Shown here in pieces: positions 18,065-28,036 of a stretch of 64,000 bases of DNA. The stretch covers positions 4,269,001 to 4,333,000 of the forward strand of contig NZ_CP017147.1 in the NCBI RefSeq assembly GCF_001741865.1, read 5' to 3'. The DNA comes from Bosea vaviloviae. Lineage in GTDB: Bacteria; Pseudomonadota; Alphaproteobacteria; Rhizobiales; Beijerinckiaceae. Each line of letters begins with the position of its first letter. Position 1 is the first letter of the stretch. The notes beneath the pieces are model-generated. The model did not search any database. It was not told the origin of the DNA and was given only the letters and a program-made list of their open reading frames with translations. The position numbers and the translations under genes are program-made.

Positions 18065-19075
18065 GCTACCTTTGATGCCGGCTTCACGGATGATGCCGCC
18101 CCAGCGGGTGGTCGCATCCTTCAGCCAGGCGGAGAAATCGGCAGGCGAGCCGGCCCGGACGACGCCGCCCTGTTCGGCGATCTTGGCCTTGATGTCGGGT
18201 GTCTCGAGGATCTTGCCGATCTCCGCGTTGAGGCGCGTGATCATCGCAGGCGGGGTGCCGGCCGTGGTCAGGATGCCTTGCCAGGTACCGGCGTCGCCGC
18301 CGGGCAGCCCGGCCTCCTTGAAGGTCGGCAGCCCCGCGACGCGCTCCTCGCCGGTCACGGCGAGACCGACGAGCTGCTTGTTGGCGACGAAGGGCAGTGT
18401 CGCGGTCGAGCCGTTGATGATGACGCCGCTTTCGCCGGAGACCACGGCGCGCGAGGCCGCAGCCCCGCCCTTATAGGGCACGTTCTTCCACTGGATGCCG
18501 AGTTCCTTCGCCATCGAGACGGCGGTGATGTGGTTGGCGGCACCGACGCCGGAATTGGCGACGGCGAGCTTGTTTGGATTGGCCTTGGCGTAGGCGATCA
18601 GCTCCTGCGCGGTCTTTGCCGGAATGGATTCGTGCACCGCCAGGACATAAGGGCCGAACATCACCATCGAGACCGGCGCCAGGTCCTTGTTGGGATCATA
18701 GGTCAGGTCGGAGAACAGGCTCGGCGCCGTCGCGAGCGAACCGACATCCATCAGCAGCAAGGTGTGGCCGTCGGCCGGCGCCTTGGCGACGGCATCGGCG
18801 CCGAGATTGCCGGCGGCGCCGGGCTTGTTCTCGATCACCACGGTTTGGCCGATCGCGGCCGAGAGCTTGGGACCGATCAGGCGCGCCAGGATGTCCGAGG
18901 TTCCGCCGGGTGCGAAGGGCACGATGAGGCGGACGGGGCGCTCGAAATTCTGGGCCGCGGCAGGTTGGATTGCCAATGCGACACTCGCAAGTGCTGCCAG
19001 GGCAAGGCCTTTTGCGGCGATCGCGTATCGGCGGGGAGATGATCTGAATATAGATCTGGATATGGACATGGACAT
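18062..19075 (-). CDS. tctC: Tripartite tricarboxylate transporter binding protein TctC (Bug family)
   Basis: Periplasmic substrate-binding protein for the TctAB pair encoded downstream. The 337-aa protein has an N-terminal signal segment (AAKGLALAALASVALAIQPAAA) followed by the Bug pattern RLIVPFAPGGTSDILARLIG, ENKPGAAGNLGA, PADGHTLLLMD and VPYKGGAAASRAVVSGESGVI. The gene starts with repeated ATG-like codons (MSMSISRS) and the exact start could be ATG 19075 or 19069. It diverges from a second Bug gene at 19322. Two hairpins separate it from tctB. Confidence 0.92.
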   Translation of the reverse strand: MSMSISRSIFRSSPRRYAIAAKGLALAALASVALAIQPAAAQNFERPVRLIVPFAPGGTSDILARLIGPKLSAAIGQTVVIENKPGAAGNLGADAVAKAPADGHTLLLMDVGSLATAPSLFSDLTYDPNKDLAPVSMVMFGPYVLAVHESIPAKTAQELIAYAKANPNKLAVANSGVGAANHITAVSMAKELGIQWKNVPYKGGAAASRAVVSGESGVIINGSTATLPFVANKQLVGLAVTGEERVAGLPTFKEAGLPGGDAGTWQGILTTAGTPPAMITRLNAEIGKILETPDIKAKIAEQGGVVRAGSPADFSAWLKDATTRWGGIIREAGIKGS

Positions 19076-19321
19076 GATTTCCTCCGGTGGGGTGCAGACC
19101 GGCCCGGACCAGCCGGGCAGCGAGCGTGCAGGCAGTCTTGGGAAGCTGCCTTGTCAGCCTGGAGGATAGGTCAGGCACGATGCGCCAATGAGTTAGATTG
19201 GCAATGGAACGATATCTTTTTTGGATCGCACGATAGCGCGAATGGGCTTGCGGGTCCTTCGACCTCGCCTACTCTCGGGAGCAGACGGCAAAAGCCGCGC
19301 TGCCTGTCCTGGGAGGGAAAC

Positions 19322-20314
19322 ATGAAACGATCGATCACGCGCCGGGCGGCGCTCGGCCTGGTTGGCGGCGCATTCGCCACACCCCTCATCGCACGTAGCG
19401 GCTGGGCGCAGGCCTATCCCACGAAACCCGTGACGGTGATCATCCCCTTCGGCGCCGGCGGCACCACCGATCTGATCGGGCGCATCATTTGCGAGAAGCT
19501 CTCGCAGCGCATGGGCAAATCCTTCGTCATCGAGAACCGGGCCGGGGCCGGCGGCAACACCGGCGTCGCGGCTCTCGCCCATGCCACGCCCGACGGCTAC
19601 ACCATCGGCATGACGACGGTCGCCACGCACGGCATCAATCCGAACCTCTTCAAGGACAAGCTGCCCTTCAAGGCGCTCGAGGATTTCGAGTTCCTGTCGC
19701 TGGCCTCCTCACAGCCGAATTTCATGTGCTGCCACCCCTCTTTGCCTGCGCAGAACGTCGCGGAGTTCATCGCTTATCTGAAGGCCAATCCCGGCAAGGA
19801 GACATTCGCGTCCTCGGGGCTGGGCACCTCCATCCACCTCTGCGGCGAGCTGTTCATGCAGCTCGCCGGCGTGAAGATGCAGCACGTCACCTATCGATCC
19901 TCCGGCGCCTTGATGCAGGATGTCATCTCCGGCAACGTCAAGATCACCTTCGACAATTTCACCTCGCCCTATCCGCACTACAAGGCCGGCACCGTGCGTG
20001 GGCTCGCCGTCACCACGATGCAGCGGGCCAAGATCGCGCCCGAGATTCCAGCCCTCTCCGAGACGCTGCCGGGCTTCGACATCGCCTCCTGGAACGGCTT
20101 CCTTGCTCCGAAAGGGACGCCCAAGGAGATCTGCGACAGGCTCGTCGCCGAGCTGCAGGCTGTGCTGAAAGACCCTTCCGTGACCTCGCGCTTCGAGGAG
20201 CTCGGAGCAGCAGCGACGCCTTCCAGCGCAGAAGAGGCCAGGGCGAAATCGACCGCCGAGATCGCCAAGTTCAAGGACATCATTGAAAAGGCCGGGATTA
20301 GCATCCAGAACTGA
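19322..20314 (+). CDS. Bug/TctC family binding protein with Tat-like signal
   Basis: Second Bug-type periplasmic binding protein, 330 aa. The leader has a twin arginine (KRSITRRAALGLVGGAFATP), suggesting Tat export, with the mature start near AQAYPTKP. The family pattern is VTVIIPFGAGGTTDLIGRII, ENRAGAGGNTGVA, TPDGYTIGM and YRSSGALMQDVISGNVKITFD. ATG 19322 follows a GGGAGGG site. It lies upstream of, and in line with, the LysR regulator and the dehydratase gene, so it probably binds the acid degraded by that pathway. The ligand itself is inferred. Confidence 0.9.
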   Translation: MKRSITRRAALGLVGGAFATPLIARSGWAQAYPTKPVTVIIPFGAGGTTDLIGRIICEKLSQRMGKSFVIENRAGAGGNTGVAALAHATPDGYTIGMTTVATHGINPNLFKDKLPFKALEDFEFLSLASSQPNFMCCHPSLPAQNVAEFIAYLKANPGKETFASSGLGTSIHLCGELFMQLAGVKMQHVTYRSSGALMQDVISGNVKITFDNFTSPYPHYKAGTVRGLAVTTMQRAKIAPEIPALSETLPGFDIASWNGFLAPKGTPKEICDRLVAELQAVLKDPSVTSRFEELGAAATPSSAEEARAKSTAEIAKFKDIIEKAGISIQN

Positions 20315-20382
20315 CGCCGAGCCTCGCCCGGGATGCGGCACTGGCGCCGATGCGACACGGGCAGTCTTGGGAGAGGCGGAGC

Positions 20383-21288
20383 ATGTTCGAGCTGAGCCAG
20401 CTACGCTGCTTCGTCGCGGTCGCGGAGGAGTTGCATTTCGGCCGCGCCGCGGTGCGGCTGAACATGACGCAGCCGCCGCTCAGCCGCCAGATCCAGATCC
20501 TCGAGCGGGTGCTCGACGTGGTGCTGCTGGAACGCAGCAACCGCACGGTGAAGCTGACGCCGGCGGGCCAGAGCTTCCTGGCCGAGGCGCGTCGCCTGCT
20601 CAAACTCGCCGAGAGCGCGGCGCTGCTCGCCAAGCGCGTCGCCAATGGCAAGGCCGGCTCGATCAATATCGGCTTCACCGCGACCTCGGCCTATTCCTAT
20701 GTGCCCGAGCTTGTCGCCGCCTGCCGGCGTGAATTGCCCGATGTCGAGGTCTCGCTCAAGGAGATGGTCAGCGGCGATCAGCTCAAGCGGCTCGATTCCG
20801 GTGAGATCGACATCGGCCTGCTGCGCCCGCCGATTCCGCGCAACGGCCTGCGCGCCTTTCGGGTCACGGCCGAGCCATTGATCGCGGCAGTGCCGTCGGG
20901 GCATGCGCTGGCGCGGGCCGAGACGGTTATGCTCGATGACCTCGTGCGCGAGCCCTTCATCATGTACGCGCCCTATGAGGCGCGCTATTTTCACGATCTT
21001 CTGGTCGAGCTGTTCTCGCGCACCGGCCTGGTGCCGAACTATGTCCAGCATCTCGCCCAGATCCACTCGATCCTGGCCATGGTCCATTCCGGCGTCGGTG
21101 TCGCGCTCGTGCCGGAGACGGCGATGAACCTGCATTTCAGCGGTGTCGCGCTGCGCCGGATCGAATTGCCGCGGCAGCGGCCGGCCGAGCTCTTCTTCGT
21201 CAGCCGCGACGACAACGACAACCCGCTGCTGCCGATCATCGCCGCGTTGGCGAAGGGGCTCGCGCAAGATCTGCCAAGGACCGGCTGA
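20383..21288 (+). CDS. LysR-family transcriptional regulator
   Basis: LysR-type regulator, 301 aa from ATG 20383. The N-terminal winged helix-turn-helix (1-60) reads MFELSQLRCFVAVAEELHFGR, LNMTQPPLSRQIQILE and LLERSNRTVKLTPAG. A type-2 periplasmic-binding-fold effector domain follows (INIGFTATSAYSYVPEL onward). Position between a Bug binding protein and 5-dehydro-4-deoxyglucarate dehydratase suggests it senses a sugar diacid or a pathway intermediate and controls the two divergent Bug/Tct transcripts and the dehydratase. That is inference from context. Confidence 0.93.
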   Translation: MFELSQLRCFVAVAEELHFGRAAVRLNMTQPPLSRQIQILERVLDVVLLERSNRTVKLTPAGQSFLAEARRLLKLAESAALLAKRVANGKAGSINIGFTATSAYSYVPELVAACRRELPDVEVSLKEMVSGDQLKRLDSGEIDIGLLRPPIPRNGLRAFRVTAEPLIAAVPSGHALARAETVMLDDLVREPFIMYAPYEARYFHDLLVELFSRTGLVPNYVQHLAQIHSILAMVHSGVGVALVPETAMNLHFSGVALRRIELPRQRPAELFFVSRDDNDNPLLPIIAALAKGLAQDLPRTG

Positions 21289-21384
21289 ACGATCCAATCT
21301 ATGGATCGACCGATACAGTGATTGGTCTCCATCGGCATCGTTCTTGATCTACTTCTTCGTCTGATTTCAGCGAAGGACGCGACC

Positions 21385-22335
21385 ATGAGCAAGATGACCC
21401 CGCAGGAGATGGCAAGGCATATCGGCAACGGCCTGCTGTCCTTTCCCGTCACGCCCTTCACGACCAGCAACGTTTTCGACGAGGCGCGCTACCGCTCCAA
21501 TCTCGACTGGCTTTGCGGCTACGACGTCGCCGGGCTGTTCGCGGCCGGCGGCACGGGCGAGTTCTTCTCGCTCTCTCCGGCCGAGGTCGTGAAGGTCGTG
21601 GCGACGGCCGTCGCCGAGACTAGTGGCCGGGTGCCGGTGCTCGCAGGCGTCGGTTATGGCACGCAGATCGCGACAGAGCTCGCCGCTGGTGTCGAGCAGG
21701 CCGGCGCCGACGGCATTCTGCTGCTGCCGCCCTATCTCGTCTTTTCCGAGCAGGAGGGGCTCGCCGCCCATATCGATGCGGTCTGCAAGGCGACCAAGCT
21801 CGGCGTCATCGTCTACAACCGCGACAACGCCATCGTCAGCGAGGAGACGCTGGCGAAGCTCTGCGAGCGCAATCCGAACCTGGTAGGCTACAAGGACGGC
21901 ATCGGCGATATCGAGCTGATGACCCGCATCCATCTGCGCATGGGCGACCGGCTGACCTATATCGGCGGCCTGCCCACGGCGGAGACCTTCGCGCTGCCCT
22001 ATCTCGAAATGGGCGTGACCACCTATTCCTCGGCGGTGTTCAACTTCGTCCCGCATTTCTCGACCAAGTTCTATGCCGCCGTGCGCCGCCGCGACCGCGA
22101 AACCGTGCAGGCGGGCTTGCGCGACTTCATCCTGCCGCTGATCGCGATCCGCAACCGCAAGCGCGGCTATGCGGTCTCGATCATCAAGGCGGGCATGAAG
22201 GTGATCGGCCGCGATTCAGGCCCGGTGCGCAGCCCGCTGACCGATCTGAGCGAGAGCGAGACGGCTGAACTCGCCGCGCTCGTCGCTCGGCTCGACCAAG
22301 GCGAGTTCGCGGCGCGCGAACTCGCGGCCGCCTGA
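21385..22335 (+). CDS. kdgD: 5-dehydro-4-deoxyglucarate dehydratase
   Basis: Class I aldolase-superfamily enzyme (DHDPS fold) that dehydrates and decarboxylates 5-dehydro-4-deoxy-D-glucarate to 2,5-dioxopentanoate in D-glucarate/D-galactarate breakdown. The 316-aa protein has the family GTGEFFSLS motif, VIVYNRDNA with the active-site tyrosine, and the Schiff-base lysine in [10 protein letters not shown]. The YKDGIGD context and the [15 protein letters not shown] segment fit KdgD better than DHDPS or KDG aldolase. ATG 21385 (MSKMTPQEM) is chosen over an in-frame upstream start. Glucarate dehydratase itself is not in the window. Confidence 0.88.
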   Translation: MSKMTPQEMARHIGNGLLSFPVTPFTTSNVFDEARYRSNLDWLCGYDVAGLFAAGGTGEFFSLSPAEVVKVVATAVAETSGRVPVLAGVGYGTQIATELAAGVEQAGADGILLLPPYLVFSEQEGLAAHIDAVCKATKLGVIVYNRDNAIVSEETLAKLCERNPNLVGYKDGIGDIELMTRIHLRMGDRLTYIGGLPTAETFALPYLEMGVTTYSSAVFNFVPHFSTKFYAAVRRRDRETVQAGLRDFILPLIAIRNRKRGYAVSIIKAGMKVIGRDSGPVRSPLTDLSESETAELAALVARLDQGEFAARELAAA

Positions 22336-22364
22336 TCGTCCTCGGCTATCGGAAGTGCTTGCCG

Positions 22365-22406
22365 CTAGGGCAATTTTCGATCCTGTTGGATCGGAAATTG
22401 CCCTAG
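22365..22406. terminator. Hairpin downstream of kdgD
   Basis: Arms of 19 nt (22365-22383 and 22388-22406) pair with a single mismatch around a 4-nt TGTT loop. Both ends read CTAG. It lies 30 bp after the kdgD stop and probably ends that transcript. It also resembles the intergenic palindromes found elsewhere in this window. Confidence 0.65.
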
Positions 22407-22417
22407 TTCATTGTTTT

Positions 22418-22465
22418 AGCGGGTTTTCTTCACGCGAACCGGTGTCCACTTCGCTCGAAAACGCT
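22418..22465. repeat. Palindromic dispersed repeat, copy 3 (variant)
   Basis: The outer arms are AGCGGGTTTTCT (22418-22429) and CGAAAACGCT (22456-22465), around a core that resembles the reverse complement of the 5035-5061 core (CGAACCGGTGTCCACTTCGC). Eighteen bases, 22448-22465, are identical to 49157-49174. The kdgD-lactonase spacer holds nothing else that I can identify. Confidence 0.65.
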
Positions 22466-22659
22466 CCACGCTCCTCCGGGCGTGGCGGCGTTGCGTTTCG
22501 GCACGCGGCCATGCCGTGCCCGCGATACGCCGATTGGATCGATCGATGCGCGCTTTGAGCTGTCCAGCAGCTTGCGCATCTCCTTAAGCTGCTCTGGTCA
22601 GGCAAATGACCGCCACCGCGAAGACGGCCGGCGAAAACATAGAAGTCCAGGGGATGGAA

Positions 22660-23745
22660 ATGAGCCCAAGCACAACGATCGGCGCCGCAGTCGTGCTCGC
22701 CACGATCCTGGCCGCGGGGCCCGTATCCGCCAGGACGATGGTCTACATCTCGAATGCCGACAGCCGCGAGATCAGCGTGCTGGAGCTCGACGCGCAGGCC
22801 GGCGAGTTGAAGCCCGTGCAGACGGTCGCGGTAACGGGGACCGCGATGCCGATGGCGATCTCGCCTGACCGGCGTCAGCTCTATGTTTCGCTGCGCTCGC
22901 AGCCCTTCTCGGTCAGTTCCTTCGCCATCGACCAGCAGAGCGGAAAGCTCGCTCTGCTCTCGACCGTGCCGTTGCCCGACAACATGGCGTATATTTCCAC
23001 CGACCGGAGCGGTCGCTTCCTGCTCAGCGCCTCCTATACCGGCGACAAGATCGCGATCAACCCGATCGGCCCGCAGGGCTTCGTCCAAAGCGAGCCGGTG
23101 CAGGTCGTGCAGACCCGCAAGAACGCGCACGCCATTCTGACCGACCGCTCCAACAGCCATGTCTTCGCCAGCAATCTCGGCGGCGATATCCTGCTGCAAT
23201 ACCGCTTCGATGCCACGACCGGGCGGGTTGCGCCGAACGATCCGCCCTTCGTCGAAACCAAGCCGGGAGCCGGTCCGCGCCATTTCGTTTTCCACCCGAA
23301 TGACCGGTTCGTCTATCTGGTCAACGAACTCGACGGCACGCTGAACAGCTATCGCTTCGATGCGAGCAAGGGCACGCTCGCGGCCGCGGGCAGCCAGAGC
23401 ATCATGCCGCCCGGATTCTCAGGCGGAGCGCCGGCCAGCGCCGAAATCCGGATCACGCCGGATGGTCGCTTGCTCTACGCCTCGGAGCGTACTTCGAACA
23501 CGATTGCCGCCTTTCGGGTCAATGGCGAGACGGGAGCGCTGACGCCGGCCGGCAACTTCGCGACGGAGACGCAGCCGCGGGGCTTCAATATCGATCCGCG
23601 GGGCCGTTTCCTGATCGCCGCCGGGCAGAAATCCAATTCCGCAACGCTCTACGCGATCGATGCGGAATCCGGCGCATTGAAGGAGTTGAAGCGATATCCG
23701 CTCGGCAAGAACCCGAACTGGGTGGAAATCGTCGATCTGCCCTGA
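22660..23745 (+). CDS. Exported lactonase-family seven-bladed beta-propeller protein
   Basis: Member of the lactonase / 6-phosphogluconolactonase (YbhE-like) propeller family, ~361 aa. A signal peptide (STTIGAAVVLATILAAGPVSA) is followed by repeating blades with the family signatures YISNADSREISVLELD, PMAISPDRRQLYVSLR, GPRHFVFHPNDRFVYLVNEL and RITPDGRLLYASERTSNTI. ATG 22660, behind AGGGGA, is chosen; ATG 22654 and an upstream start at 22606 are in frame. Because it is exported it is unlikely to act on cytosolic 6-phosphogluconolactone. Next to kdgD, a periplasmic sugar-acid lactone is a reasonable guess. Confidence 0.82.
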   Translation: MSPSTTIGAAVVLATILAAGPVSARTMVYISNADSREISVLELDAQAGELKPVQTVAVTGTAMPMAISPDRRQLYVSLRSQPFSVSSFAIDQQSGKLALLSTVPLPDNMAYISTDRSGRFLLSASYTGDKIAINPIGPQGFVQSEPVQVVQTRKNAHAILTDRSNSHVFASNLGGDILLQYRFDATTGRVAPNDPPFVETKPGAGPRHFVFHPNDRFVYLVNELDGTLNSYRFDASKGTLAAAGSQSIMPPGFSGGAPASAEIRITPDGRLLYASERTSNTIAAFRVNGETGALTPAGNFATETQPRGFNIDPRGRFLIAAGQKSNSATLYAIDAESGALKELKRYPLGKNPNWVEIVDLP

Positions 23746-23806
23746 TCCCGTCATCCTCGACGGTCTCGCCATCCCGGACGAGGAGGCGAACAGGCAGCTG
23801 CACGCG

Positions 23807-25357
23807 CTATTGGCGCTCCTGTGCGGGTAGGGAGCTGAGCTCCAGCCAGTCGAGTTCCGCCTCGACGCGTCGATAGGCGTCGTCGCCGATGGTTCCGGCG
23901 TTGCGGAGCCCATCGAGCGCGTCGCGCGCCACCGCTACAACGCGGCGGCGCAAATCATTCTCCGGCGTGTCGAGCGGGTCATGTCCGCGCTGGGCGAGGT
24001 TCAAAGCCTCGCCATACTCAATGCCAAGGCGCCGGGCGGCAGGCGAGGCGTCGCGCTCCAGCTCCGTGATCGCAGCTCCGAGCGCCGCCTTCCGTGCCAG
24101 GCGGAGCTCGGTATCCACGACCGCATCCTTCGGCAGGCGCAACAAGATGAGGAGCGGGCGCAGCGTGATGCCCTGGATCACGAGAGTTCCCAGCACCACG
24201 ACGAAGGCGGCGAGCTGGATGAAGTCGCGATAGGGAAAACCGGCGGGGAGCGCCATGGCAGCCGCCAGGGTGACGATGCCGCGCATGCCCGACCATCCGA
24301 TCACCAGACCTCCCTTCGCACTTGGCGTCGGCATCGCGGATGTGGGGGGTGGCGCCCCGAACAGGTGGTTCTTCCATTCCACCAGCATGTGATGCGTCAT
24401 TACCCAGGCGATGCGAACGACGATCACCGTCGCCAGGACGGCAAGCGAGGCGCCGAGATAGCGCAGGCGCTCGGCATCGCTGAGCGGCTCGAGGATGGGG
24501 CGGATCTGCAGGCCGATGAGCGTGAACGCCAATACGTTCAACACGACTGTCGCCGTTTCCCAGATGGCGAAGGACGGCACGCGCAGCCGCGCCGGCATTG
24601 CCGGGCCTGACCGCCACGCCATCGTCAGCCCATAGACGACGATGGTCACGACCCCGGAAAGTCCGAGATGTTCGGCAAGGAGCCATATGCTGAAGGTCGT
24701 GACGAACTGAAAAATGACGGAGCTCGGCGCATCCTCGATGAGCCCGATCAATCGGCCGACCGGCCACACCAGCGCCCAGCCGACCAGCACACTGCCGAAA
24801 CTGACGAGGGCGAAGGTCGGCAGAGCATCCGTGACGGTGAAGCTGCCTGCCACGACGGCTGCCACGGCCAGCTTGTAGATCATCAGCGCCGAGGCATCGT
24901 TGAGCAGGCTTTCGCCTTCCAGCACCATCCTGATGCGGTGTGGCGGATCCACTTGCTTCAGGACGGCCAGCGCCGCGACGGCGTCGGGCGGCGCGAGCAG
25001 CGCGCCGAGCGCGATCGCTGCAGGCCAGGGAAAATCCGGGAAGATGGCGCGAGCGACAAGCGCGACGATCACTGTGGTGAGGCCGACTGCGGCCAGCACG
25101 AGCGACAGGATCGGCGCCCAGTTGGCGTGAAGATCGCGCAGCGAGGCGTCATAGGCGGCATCGAGCAGCACGGGCGCGACGAAGAGGGCAAGGATGAGTT
25201 CCGGCGGCAGATCGAGCCGCGGCGCGCCCGGCAGGAACGCGACCGCGGCGCCCGCCAAGGCGAGGAGCGTCGGGTAGGGGATGTTCAGCCGCTTCGCCAC
25301 CGCCGACAGGATCGTCGCTCCCAGCAGGAGCGCAAGGATGGTCTCGAAGATGAGCAT
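23807..25357 (-). CDS. CPA1-family Na+/H+ antiporter
   Basis: Inner-membrane cation/proton antiporter of the CPA1 (NhaP/NHE) family. About 12 hydrophobic segments start at MLIFETILALLLGATILSAVA. The conserved motifs LLAPPDAVAALAVL and GESLLNDASALMIYKLA (with the transport-critical Asn-Asp pair) are intact, as is GWSGMRGIVTLAAAMALP. A C-terminal cytosolic tail of about 110 residues follows the last helix. ATG 25357 (516 aa) is chosen; the 58 codons of upstream open frame have no family similarity. It is convergent with the lactonase gene. Confidence 0.92.
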   Translation of the reverse strand: MLIFETILALLLGATILSAVAKRLNIPYPTLLALAGAAVAFLPGAPRLDLPPELILALFVAPVLLDAAYDASLRDLHANWAPILSLVLAAVGLTTVIVALVARAIFPDFPWPAAIALGALLAPPDAVAALAVLKQVDPPHRIRMVLEGESLLNDASALMIYKLAVAAVVAGSFTVTDALPTFALVSFGSVLVGWALVWPVGRLIGLIEDAPSSVIFQFVTTFSIWLLAEHLGLSGVVTIVVYGLTMAWRSGPAMPARLRVPSFAIWETATVVLNVLAFTLIGLQIRPILEPLSDAERLRYLGASLAVLATVIVVRIAWVMTHHMLVEWKNHLFGAPPPTSAMPTPSAKGGLVIGWSGMRGIVTLAAAMALPAGFPYRDFIQLAAFVVVLGTLVIQGITLRPLLILLRLPKDAVVDTELRLARKAALGAAITELERDASPAARRLGIEYGEALNLAQRGHDPLDTPENDLRRRVVAVARDALDGLRNAGTIGDDAYRRVEAELDWLELSSLPAQERQ

Positions 25358-25544
25358 GGCGCGGCGATCTTTTCCTGGGCGCTCCGAATAGACAGGAATA
25401 CCGGGCTTTCGGCGAGGTCGCATACCCCCTTGCATGCGCCAGCGAGGCGCTCGCTGAAGGAAGGCGCTGCCGCGGGCACCACCGTTTCCGTGCCGGTTGC
25501 CGTGGGCGCCTGATCCATCGATCCGGCGCATGTCTCCTTGCCGA

Positions 25545-26549
25545 TCAGAGCTCCAGGGAATGCGGCAACAGGATATCCTCCGGCATCGTGCCGCCCCAGA
25601 GCGCGGTGAGCTGCTCGACGACCTTCGCGCCGAAATCGGGGTAGGGGATATGGACCGAGGTCAGCCAGGGCGCGATCCAGGCGTTGAGCGGGTTGTTGTC
25701 GATGCCGATGAGGAGACAGGTTTCGGGGATGGCGACGCCACGCTCGACGGCCAATCTGTAGGCGCCATAGGCCATCATGTCGCTGACGCAGAGCAGGCCT
25801 TTCGGCCAGCCCCCGGCGCTCGCCGAGACGAGCGTTCGCGCCGCGTCATAGCCGACCTGAAGATGCGACAATCCAGGCGCCGAAGCGCGCCGGATGCGGT
25901 CGGCCTCGACACCGCGCGCGATCAGCCGCTCGACGAAACCGGCAACGCGCTCCGCCGTCGATGACGAGCCCTGCGCAGGAAAGATCACGGCCGGTTCGGT
26001 GATCGCGCGCGCCAGGCAATAATCGGCGGCAGCAGCGCCCGCGGCGTGGTTGTCGATGCCGACATAGGCGCCGCCCTCGGGGTTGCGGCGACTGACGAAG
26101 ACGATCGGCTCTCCGCGTGCGAGCGCGTCGCTTAGCGCTGGGCTCGTGACGGCGCTCACCAGGACATAGCCCTGCACCCGTTGCGAGCGCATGGCTTGCA
26201 GGTATTCATCCTGCAGATCGGCGCGGTCATGCGTGTCGCACAGGATCATGACGTAGCCGGCCGCACGCAGCGCCGCTTCCGTCGACACCGCAATGGCCGC
26301 CATGGCCGGGTTGTCGAGGTTGGGGGCGAGCATCGCGATAACGCGGCTCTGGCGCCGACGCAGCGCACGCCCGACATGGTTGGGCTGGTAGCCAAGCGCG
26401 ACGACGGCGGCTTGCACGCGCGTCACCGTCTGCGCCGAGGCCCGCCGCGTCTCGCCGTTCACGATCCGCGAGACGGTGGCGACCGAAACTCCTGCCTCGG
26501 CGGCAACCGTAGCAAGCGAAACCTGGGCGGCAGACACGGGTCTTTGCAT
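25545..26549 (-). CDS. LacI-family transcriptional repressor of the adjacent sugar importer
   Basis: LacI/GalR-type regulator. The helix-turn-helix and hinge read VSLATVAAEAGVSVATVSRIVNG and YQPNHVGRALRRRQSRVIAML. A periplasmic-binding-protein-like effector domain follows (AVIFPAQGSSSTAERVAGF; LLCVSDMMAYGAYRLA; LLIGIDNNPL). Three in-frame starts exist: ATG 26549, TTG 26558 and TTG 26576. The two TTG codons lie in a duplicated segment and the TTG at 26558 has the best AGGA spacing, so the N-terminus is uncertain by a few residues. It diverges from the ABC importer and very probably binds the perfect operator at 26678-26697. Confidence 0.93.
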   Translation of the reverse strand: MQRPVSAAQVSLATVAAEAGVSVATVSRIVNGETRRASAQTVTRVQAAVVALGYQPNHVGRALRRRQSRVIAMLAPNLDNPAMAAIAVSTEAALRAAGYVMILCDTHDRADLQDEYLQAMRSQRVQGYVLVSAVTSPALSDALARGEPIVFVSRRNPEGGAYVGIDNHAAGAAAADYCLARAITEPAVIFPAQGSSSTAERVAGFVERLIARGVEADRIRRASAPGLSHLQVGYDAARTLVSASAGGWPKGLLCVSDMMAYGAYRLAVERGVAIPETCLLIGIDNNPLNAWIAPWLTSVHIPYPDFGAKVVEQLTALWGGTMPEDILLPHSLEL

Positions 26550-26550
26550 C

Positions 26551-26584
26551 GGCTCCAATCGATTCCTGGGCTCCAATCGATTCC
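26551..26584. repeat. 16-bp direct repeat in the lacI-type gene start region
   Basis: GGCTCCAATCGATTCC occurs at 26551-26566 and again at 26569-26584, a period of 18 bp (six codons). It duplicates the TTG-GAG start context of the LacI-type gene, producing alternative translation starts. It looks like a recent slippage duplication. Confidence 0.8.
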
Positions 26585-26669
26585 ATGCCGGCGAGATGCG
26601 CCGAAACGCGCATGTGCCAGTCTCTCGCTATCATCGAGGCCTGCCTTTCAATGCCTCGTCACGCCGCCG

Positions 26670-26700
26670 TTGACAAGTTAGGCAAACGTTTGCCTAATAG
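26670..26700 (+). promoter_or_regulatory. Sugar-importer promoter with LacI-type operator
   Basis: A consensus -35 TTGACA (26670-26675) and a -10 candidate CCTAAT (26693-26698, 17-bp spacer) or TAATAG (26695-26700) flank a perfect 20-bp palindrome TTAGGCAAACGTTTGCCTAA at 26678-26697. Its central AACGTT and symmetric arms match the style of LacI/GalR operators. A repressor on this site would cover the spacer and -10, so the importer should be off until the sugar effector binds the LacI protein encoded divergently. Confidence 0.8.
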
Positions 26701-26751
26701 GTGCAAGGCATCCAGCTGAGATGCCAGGAACGATCCCGGGATGGAGCGCAG

Positions 26752-28032
<1,281 letters not shown>

Positions 28033-28036
28033 CCCG

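Noticed and set aside
22365..22465. CRISPR-like or mobile-element origin of the kdgD downstream palindromes
   Set aside because: There are only two different palindromes, no regular repeat-spacer pattern and no transposase nearby. They fit intergenic palindromic repeats.
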